This document shows positions 33,248 to 38,387 of a stretch of 38,387 bases of DNA, piece after piece. The stretch is taken from contig CAJWCO010000022.1 in NCBI GenBank assembly GCA_913031145.1, forward strand, positions 1 to 38,387. Direction: 5' to 3'. The number at the start of each line of letters is the position of its first letter. Positions within the stretch are counted from its first letter, which is position 1. The notes beneath the pieces are model-generated. The model saw only the letters and a program-made list of their open reading frames with translations. It did no database searches and was not told the origin of the DNA. The position numbers and the translations under genes were made by a program. Origin of the DNA: an uncultured Cellvibrionales bacterium. GTDB lineage: Bacteria > Pseudomonadota > Gammaproteobacteria > Pseudomonadales > Porticoccaceae.

Positions 33248-34125
33248 TGATGAACCTGCCAGCACAGCCTTGGATTCGCCTCTTACGTTTCGATCGTCCG
33301 ATTGGCACTTTGTTGTTGTTATGGCCAACATTGTGGTCAGTGTGGTTTGCGGCCGAAGGATTGCCGGATACTCGCGTGGTGGTTATTTTCTGCTTGGGTG
33401 TGGTGGTGATGCGTGCGGCGGGTTGTGTGATAAATGATTATGCCGATCGGGAGATTGACGGACACGTCCTGCGGACCAAAAGCCGCCCACTAGTCACCGG
33501 AGAAATAACGCCGCAAGCGGCGTTAAAAGTGTTTGCAGGGCTTCTTATAGTGGCATTTTTACTTGTGTTGCAAACTAATACCCTGACCGTGATCCTGTCT
33601 TTTATAGGGGCTTTGTTGGTCACTTTATATCCATTTGTAAAACGATGGACGTATCTGCCACAAATTGTATTGGGCTTGACATGGGGGTGGGTCGTCCCTA
33701 TGAGCTTTGCGGCTAATCGGGGTTTAGTGCCGTTAGAAGCTTGGGCGTTGTATGTCGCGGTGGTTCTATGGACCGTTGCTTTCGATACATTTTATGCCAT
33801 GGTCGATCGCGAGGACGACGAGCGAGCAGGTATTAAATCAATAGCTTTGCTCTGGGGTGACAAGGTAGTGCGTTATATTGGCTTACTACAAATGTCTACT
33901 ATGTTGTTATTGGTGATTAGCGGCGTATTGTTTAGCCGGACATCGGTTTTTTTCCTTGGGCTCGGAGTCGCCGCTAGCTTGTTCATCCTGCAAATTTTGC
34001 GTGCCCGCAAACGCCAACGCGACGCCTATTTTAAGGCCTTTCTAGATAACCATTGGGTGGGTATGGTGATTTTTGTTTTCTTGGCGTGGGATTTTTGGTT
34101 GTATCCAGCCGTCAGTCCCAGTTAG
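33247..34125 (+). CDS. ubiA: 4-hydroxybenzoate octaprenyltransferase
   Basis: UbiA joins the polyprenyl chain to 4-hydroxybenzoate in the inner membrane. It has two Asp-rich motifs, NDYADREID (63-71) and YAMVDREDD (183-191), and about eight to nine hydrophobic segments. The 292 aa compare with 290 in E. coli. ATGATG gives two possible starts (33247 or 33250). Its stop overlaps that of the convergent methyltransferase gene (TTAG at 34122-34125). Confidence 0.97.
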   Translation: MMNLPAQPWIRLLRFDRPIGTLLLLWPTLWSVWFAAEGLPDTRVVVIFCLGVVVMRAAGCVINDYADREIDGHVLRTKSRPLVTGEITPQAALKVFAGLLIVAFLLVLQTNTLTVILSFIGALLVTLYPFVKRWTYLPQIVLGLTWGWVVPMSFAANRGLVPLEAWALYVAVVLWTVAFDTFYAMVDREDDERAGIKSIALLWGDKVVRYIGLLQMSTMLLLVISGVLFSRTSVFFLGLGVAASLFILQILRARKRQRDAYFKAFLDNHWVGMVIFVFLAWDFWLYPAVSPS

Positions 34126-34715
34126 CTTGTTTTCTGCCATATCAAGAGGCGGTTATGGCTTGGCATCTTGAGATCGTCAAGCATTAACAAGTCGATCTTT
34201 TTTGCTAGACCATCAAGCGCTTCAATCTCGCGCAGTCCGCGATGCACAGACGTACTTTTTAAGCTCAGATCAAAGTTGAGGTTACTGGGCTCAAGTGCCT
34301 TATGTCCGGATTTAAAGGGGCCATAAAGGCATAAAATACCTTTCGGATTAAGTATTTCAAACGCCCCTGTCATTAAGGCTTCCACACCCTCCCAAGGCAG
34401 TATATGCGTCGTATTGGCGCTATAGACTGCATCATATTTTCGACTCGGCCATTCTGCCATGACGTCAAGCACGATCGGGCGCTGCAGATTTTTACTAGGG
34501 ACATCGTCCAACCATTGTAAGAGTCCCACCTGTTTGTCGCTTAGGTCGCTTGGCTGCCAACGTAACCAAGGCAAATTTGGTGCGAACCAAACCGCATGTT
34601 GACCGGTGCCACTTCCGATCTCGAGTACCGTTTTACAATGGCGCAAGATACGAAGTAATTCAGTCAGTATTGGCTGTTGGTTGTTTTTGCAGGCCAGTGA
34701 AAAAGGTTTGTTCAT
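34122..34715 (-). CDS. DUF938 family SAM-dependent methyltransferase
   Basis: The 197-aa protein has a Rossmann SAM motif LEIGSGTGQHAVWFAP (about 31-46) and the family sequences WQPSDL, YSANTTHILPW and CLYGPFK, which identify DUF938 (PF06080). Its substrate is not known. It is 6 bases downstream of yaaA, so the two are probably co-transcribed, and it converges on ubiA. Confidence 0.88.
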   Translation of the reverse strand: MNKPFSLACKNNQQPILTELLRILRHCKTVLEIGSGTGQHAVWFAPNLPWLRWQPSDLSDKQVGLLQWLDDVPSKNLQRPIVLDVMAEWPSRKYDAVYSANTTHILPWEGVEALMTGAFEILNPKGILCLYGPFKSGHKALEPSNLNFDLSLKSTSVHRGLREIEALDGLAKKIDLLMLDDLKMPSHNRLLIWQKTS

Positions 34716-34721
34716 TGGCCA

Positions 34722-35501
34722 TCAGCCTCGTGAAAACACCCATTTGTTTGCATGGCTGAGCTCGGGATTATAGCGATAGTCTTCGGCGTTAAATGCTTTT
34801 AGGTCGGCGACCCGCGTGATTCGGTTACGTATCGCGAACGATGTCATTAACCCGCGAGCACGCTTTGCATAAAAGCTAATGATTTTGTAAATGCCGTTTT
34901 TGTTTTCCATAAACGCCGGTGTAATGACGGTCGCGTTCGTGCTGCCAGTGCGGACTGATTTGAAGTACTCGTTGGATGCTAGGTTAACGATGACCGGAGT
35001 GTCTGTTTTATTTTGAGTAACGCTGAGATGTTTGTTCAGTGCTTCGGTAATAACATCGCCCCAGAATGCATATAAATTTTTGCCGCGTTGATTTGAAAAT
35101 TTTGTTCCCATTTCCAAACGGTAGGGCTGCATTAGATCGAGCGGGCGCAATAGGCCATAAAGCCCAGAAAGAATACGAACGCGCTCTTGTGCCCATGCAA
35201 GATCTTCATTCGACATCTTTCCGGCGTCCAGACCTTGATAAACATCCCCTTGAAAGGCTAGCACCGCCTGCCGAGCGTTATCTGTATTAAAAGGCCGCTG
35301 CCAATCTTGAAATCGCTGATAGTTTAATTGACCAAGCGGATCGCTTAATCCCATCAGCTTAGAGACATCTTGAGGCGCTAAGGGTTTCAGTTCTTTGATC
35401 AGCGCTGAAGCATGCTCAAGGAGTTCAGGCTGAGTCGTTGGCGTTGATTTTATCGAGCTCGTAAAGTCGAGTTTTTTCGCCGGCGATAGCAAAATGAGCA
35501 T
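34722..35501 (-). CDS. yaaA: Peroxide stress protein YaaA (DUF328)
   Basis: YaaA lowers free iron under peroxide stress in E. coli. The protein shows LLSPAKKLDF, GDVYQGL, LSGLYGLLRPLDLMQPYRLEMG, LASNEYFKSV and ISFYAKRARGLM, all highly conserved. The start ATG at 35501 (MLILLSPAK, 259 aa, E. coli 258) has an AGG box 9 bases upstream. A GTG start at 35516 is unneeded. Confidence 0.95.
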   Translation of the reverse strand: MLILLSPAKKLDFTSSIKSTPTTQPELLEHASALIKELKPLAPQDVSKLMGLSDPLGQLNYQRFQDWQRPFNTDNARQAVLAFQGDVYQGLDAGKMSNEDLAWAQERVRILSGLYGLLRPLDLMQPYRLEMGTKFSNQRGKNLYAFWGDVITEALNKHLSVTQNKTDTPVIVNLASNEYFKSVRTGSTNATVITPAFMENKNGIYKIISFYAKRARGLMTSFAIRNRITRVADLKAFNAEDYRYNPELSHANKWVFSRG

Positions 35502-35547
35502 AAGGGAATTCCTCACATCTTCGATGTTAGTCTAAATCGGTTATGGC

Positions 35548-35553
35548 TATAAT
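35548..35553 (+). promoter_or_regulatory. -10 box upstream of the M48 peptidase gene
   Basis: TATAAT on the plus strand, 75 bases before the start, has no clear -35. A small hairpin TTGTTG/CAACAA (35559-35575) would form at the 5' end of the transcript. Confidence 0.4.
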
Positions 35554-35628
35554 AGTGCTTGTTGTGCGGCAACAAATCAAGGCGCAATTGACGCGTCCGA
35601 ACCTTCGCATTATCACCGGGGCTAGGCG

Positions 35629-37176
35629 ATGAAAAAATATGTTTTGTTGATAAGCTTGGCGTTAACAGTCGCCGCGTGCTCTGTGAATCCAGTAACGGGA
35701 GAAAGCGAATTTTCGTTGCTTTCGATGGATGCGGAAGTGGCGGTCGGGGAGACGAATTATTTGCCCACAAGGCAAGCACAAGGGGGCGATTACCGCGTGC
35801 ATCCCCATATACAGCGTTACATCAATGATGTGGGCAGGCGGCTTGTAAAGGTTGCTGATAACGCTGAATTGCCGTACGAATTTGTGGTGATCAATAATTC
35901 GGTGCCAAACGCCTGGGCATTGCCGGGAGGTAAAATTGCACTCAACCGCGGTTTACTGATGCACCTGAAAGACGAGTCTCAACTAGCGGCTGTATTAGCG
36001 CATGAAATTGTCCATGCGGCCGCTCGACATGGCGCATCCCAGCAAACGCGCGGCGCGCTTTTGCAATTGGGCGCCAATGCGTTGCAAGCCGGAGCAGCAG
36101 GCCAGCCCTTCCAACGCGTCGCCGAATTGGCAACGTCTTTAGGCGGCTCAGCATGGCTAGCAAAATACAGTCGCAAAGATGAACTCGAGGCTGATTTACA
36201 TGGGATGCGTTATATGCACAGAGCCGGTTACGAGCCTGTTGCTGCCGTCGAGTTACAGCAAACTTTTTTGGCGCTAAATGGTTCGGATAAAAGTCAAAAG
36301 ACTCATTGGTTTGGAGAGCTTTTTGCCAGTCATCCTCCCTCATCAAAGAGAGTGGCTGCGAATCAGGCGACAGCGCGTAAATTGGGTTCAGGATCGCGCT
36401 ATACAGAGCGATACGAGCGGATGATAGCGCCCTTGAAGGTCGATGCTTTAGCTTATAGAGCGGCCCGAGATGCCGACAGAGCGCTGGCTAAAAATGCGCC
36501 TGACAAAGCGCTCGCTCTATTGGATCAGGCGGTTTCAATACAACCCGAAGAAAGTATCTTTTGGCGTTTACGTGGCGACGCATGGCGCCAACTTAAAAAT
36601 CTGCATAACGCAGAGCTTGCGTACACCACCGCAATTACCAAGAATTCTATATTTTATTTGAATTTTTTGGCGCGCGGCGAACTGCGGTATGACCAAGGAC
36701 AGACCGATGCCGCGCTCGCCGACATTCAACAAAGCTATGATCTTTTACCAACCGAGCGAGCGAGTTACTACCTGGGTATTGTGGCCCGTGATCAAGGGCA
36801 ATTGCGTCGCGCTAAAATGCATCTCCAAGCGGCTTCGGCGCAACCGAGTGCACTTGGAAAAAGAGCACAGAGGGCATTAATCAATTTGTACTTGGAGAGT
36901 GCCCCACAGCAACTTTTCAACGTCAGCGTGTTGCGAACTGAGCAAGGCTCTGTTCGAGTGCAACTCCAGAACACTGCCCCGGTCGCACTGTTGGTGGAGC
37001 GATTACAAATTGAAGATCCCCGTCCAGGCATCCGATGGGCGCGCCGTATCGATATGGCGATAGCGTTGCCGTCTGGTGCAAGCACAACATTTGACATTGG
37101 CGACCCAGTCGCCGAAACAATGCCGCCCGCCCCATTACTTGCCGCTAAGGTTGTCGTTGCCTCTTTAGTCGAGTAA
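35629..37176 (+). CDS. M48 family metallopeptidase lipoprotein with TPR repeats
   Basis: A signal peptide with lipobox LTVAACS (Cys17) indicates a periplasmic lipoprotein. The zinc site is HEIVH (125-129) with the third ligand Glu187 in DELEADLHGM. The C-terminal half carries TPR-like repeats (for example AYRAARDADRALAKNAPDKA and DQGQTDAALADIQQSYDLLP). This layout matches BepA/YfgC and related outer-membrane quality-control proteases. At 515 aa it is a little longer than BepA (487), with an added C-terminal domain of about 100 residues. I do not assign a symbol. Confidence 0.9.
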   Translation: MKKYVLLISLALTVAACSVNPVTGESEFSLLSMDAEVAVGETNYLPTRQAQGGDYRVHPHIQRYINDVGRRLVKVADNAELPYEFVVINNSVPNAWALPGGKIALNRGLLMHLKDESQLAAVLAHEIVHAAARHGASQQTRGALLQLGANALQAGAAGQPFQRVAELATSLGGSAWLAKYSRKDELEADLHGMRYMHRAGYEPVAAVELQQTFLALNGSDKSQKTHWFGELFASHPPSSKRVAANQATARKLGSGSRYTERYERMIAPLKVDALAYRAARDADRALAKNAPDKALALLDQAVSIQPEESIFWRLRGDAWRQLKNLHNAELAYTTAITKNSIFYLNFLARGELRYDQGQTDAALADIQQSYDLLPTERASYYLGIVARDQGQLRRAKMHLQAASAQPSALGKRAQRALINLYLESAPQQLFNVSVLRTEQGSVRVQLQNTAPVALLVERLQIEDPRPGIRWARRIDMAIALPSGASTTFDIGDPVAETMPPAPLLAAKVVVASLVE

Positions 37177-37278
37177 CCTTTATTATCGGTGTGAACGTAT
37201 ATTCACTATGTTTTAAGCGCCCGTGATGGCGTCCCCAAGCATTGCGCGTCGATCTTGTCGGGAAAGGAGGATGAAAAA

Positions 37279-37521
37279 TTGGAAAATGAAAAGACGCCGC
37301 ATTGTGCGGTATGCAAGCTAATCCGCATTTACGTGTTAGTTGCAATTCCTATGATCATTATCATGTGGACGAAACCCGAGATTACTAGGTTGCAGGGAAT
37401 ATCGCTAACTAATGCTGCGGCACTGTTGATTGCAGTTAGCTTTGCGGCGATGGTATCTTGGAAATATTACATTGAATTTTGGAAGCCTCGCCGTGAAGCA
37501 GACAACAAAAAGCGGACCTGA
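37279..37521 (+). CDS. Small two-helix membrane protein with CxxC
   Basis: Unknown function. I chose TTG 37279 because the strong Shine-Dalgarno AAGGAGG (37264-37270) stands 8 bases before it; an ATG right after the box (37271) opens only a 16-codon frame. The 80-aa protein has a CAVC motif near residue 9, membrane segments about 14-29 and 44-62, and a basic tail. It overlaps the start of the next small gene by 29 bases, so the two are probably translated together. Confidence 0.6.
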   Translation: MENEKTPHCAVCKLIRIYVLVAIPMIIIMWTKPEITRLQGISLTNAAALLIAVSFAAMVSWKYYIEFWKPRREADNKKRT

Positions 37522-37681
37522 TTGTTGGGCCTGCGTATATTTTAAAATCACGCATGATCGACACCGTCCGTATGGGTGTGATGCGATGGGTTTTAAGTCC
37601 AAAGCCCTACCCAGCATTGAAGTGATCAAAGCCCACGGTGAGCACTGTCTGAGTTTCTTTCCGAAACAACGGAAGCTTTGA
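37493..37681 (+). CDS. Small four-cysteine protein, probably zinc-binding
   Basis: The start GTG at 37493 gives 62 aa with cysteines at 11, 14, 29 and 52 in the pattern CxxC...YGCDAMGFKSK...LPS...GEHC. I recall conserved short proteobacterial proteins of this layout with no assigned function, probably folding around one metal. It lies in a two-gene unit with the upstream membrane protein, which also has a CxxC. No function should be stated. Confidence 0.65.
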   Translation: MKQTTKSGPDCWACVYFKITHDRHRPYGCDAMGFKSKALPSIEVIKAHGEHCLSFFPKQRKL

Positions 37682-37718
37682 TGCCAGCTTCATTAGTATG
37701 TGATACGAAGCCTTTTCC

Positions 37719-38291
37719 TTAATCTTGTACGAGTAAAAAAGGCTGCTGAATGATTCTCGCTTGGCGGCACGAAATGCGTCCACTGTAGGTATTAGTCGAG
37801 CACCTGAAGGCGTCTTGATGTAAACTGCTGCTCGATGTCCAGTGATTGGCCACTTCAGCATCTAGAAAGACATTTTCGTTCAGCGAAGGAGCAATACAAT
37901 CGGCGCGCATGATGGACTTCATTTCTCGGTTGGTTGGCAGTCGCCAACGCATGCCCGATTTTTCAGAAAATTCTTTTGCGTAGTTCGTGGCTTCATCCCA
38001 TGAAAGATATAGAGCTTCGCCTTTGCATCGGTAATTAACAAATCGCTTGCCCGCTGGACAGCGAAACCAGCGCGTGCCCGTCTCTATGTCAGTTGCGAGT
38101 CCCTCTTCGTCTGTTATGAAACCTGTTTTATCATAAGCCTCGATAACATCAGCGCACTTCATATCGGCATCGTAAACGTCACACGCGCCAATAAACAAAC
38201 ACAGTCCACAAAGCGTCAAAGCACTTATGCGATTGTGAGACCTGAGGATTGCGTTTTTTAGCCAACCACCTATCGAATCCGTTTTTTGCAC
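37719..38291 (-). CDS. DUF1566-like (Lcl) lipoprotein
   Basis: The start is GTG at 38291 after a G-run that can act as ribosome site. A hydrophobic segment leads to a lipobox LFIGAC (Cys37). The following domain has TGTRWFRCPAG, LSWDEATNYAKEF, MRWRLPTNREM and NHWTSSSS, the pattern of DUF1566 (Lcl C-terminal) domains. The last 40 residues after WTSS do not look like the usual family end, and another frame there reads better, so a frameshift near 37840 is possible. Role unknown. Confidence 0.65.
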   Translation of the reverse strand: MQKTDSIGGWLKNAILRSHNRISALTLCGLCLFIGACDVYDADMKCADVIEAYDKTGFITDEEGLATDIETGTRWFRCPAGKRFVNYRCKGEALYLSWDEATNYAKEFSEKSGMRWRLPTNREMKSIMRADCIAPSLNENVFLDAEVANHWTSSSSLHQDAFRCSTNTYSGRISCRQARIIQQPFLLVQD

Positions 38292-38313
38292 ACTACCCCC
38301 CTAAGCGCGCCTA

Positions 38314-38387
38314 ATGTCTGACGCAATGAGCTTATCTGAACGCCATGATCCTAAAACAGTTGGGCGCTCTCTTGCAACTGCTGTGAA
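38314..38387 (+). CDS. Possible 5' end of a gene cut by window edge
   Basis: An ATG at 38314 (or 38326) opens a frame (MSDAMSLSERHDPKTVG) that stays open to the edge, 24 codons. No Shine-Dalgarno is clear and I recognise no family. It may be chance. Confidence 0.25.
   Translation, partial: MSDAMSLSERHDPKTVGRSLATAV

Noticed and set aside
37271-37321. ATG directly after AAGGAGG as a gene start
   Set aside because: It has no spacing to the ribosome site and opens only 16 codons. The in-frame TTG 8 bases downstream of the box fits better.

Overview
The window is the replication-origin neighbourhood of a gammaproteobacterial chromosome. Gene content and order (glmS-glmU, atp operon, parB-parA-rsmG-mnmG, rpmH-rnpA-yidD-yidC-mnmE, dnaA-dnaN-recF-gyrB, plsC-glyS-glyQ) match the Pseudomonas type of origin region. 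The parAB/parS system, the dnaA-gyrB cluster and the PA0005-like acyltransferase beside glyS point to the Pseudomonadales/Cellvibrionales side of the class, probably a marine or host-associated lineage. I cannot name a genus. Nearly every gene is full length, so this is a functional, gene-dense chromosome.

Layout. 1-954: a clearly AT-richer piece of foreign character directly after the glmS stop codon, the region used as attachment site by Tn7-type elements. It carries a partial gene with an HxH motif (Rep-like), two perfect hairpins, a truncated recombinase-like reading frame and a direct repeat. 955-11468, all minus strand: glmS and glmU (UDP-GlcNAc synthesis) and the nine-gene F1Fo ATP synthase operon, with a near-consensus promoter upstream and a terminator between atpC and glmU. 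11612-15821, minus strand: mnmG-rsmG-parA-parB. 15822-16327: a very AT-rich gap with a DnaA box. 16328-20185, plus strand: rpmH-rnpA-yidD-yidC-mnmE. 20186-20659: a second AT-rich gap with two perfect DnaA boxes. 20660-26837, plus strand: dnaA-dnaN-recF-gyrB. 26834-30625, minus strand: plsC-glyS-glyQ. 30808-34125, plus strand: galU, an LpxL-type acyltransferase, ubiC, ubiA. After that come a DUF938 methyltransferase and yaaA (minus), an M48 peptidase lipoprotein and two small genes (plus), a DUF1566-like lipoprotein (minus) and the window edge.

How it works together: the two AT-rich gaps are the candidate replication start sites. The gene strand flips at the first (mnmG/rpmH), while the second lies just before dnaA. 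Compared with Pseudomonas, the rpmH-to-mnmE block is inverted, which may have split one ancestral origin in two. ParA/ParB encoded left of the origin would act on two parS sites found inside recF to its right; both sites encode the same residues, FHVE. The rest is core housekeeping: cell-wall and LPS precursors, energy, tRNA modification (MnmE/MnmG), membrane insertion (YidC/YidD), glycyl-tRNA synthesis and ubiquinone synthesis.

Most unusual points: the AT-rich insert at the glmS 3' end, the two-part origin architecture, parS sites embedded in recF, an ATP synthase subunit a with an extra membrane segment of about 65 residues, and an (AG)8 tract inside dnaA.
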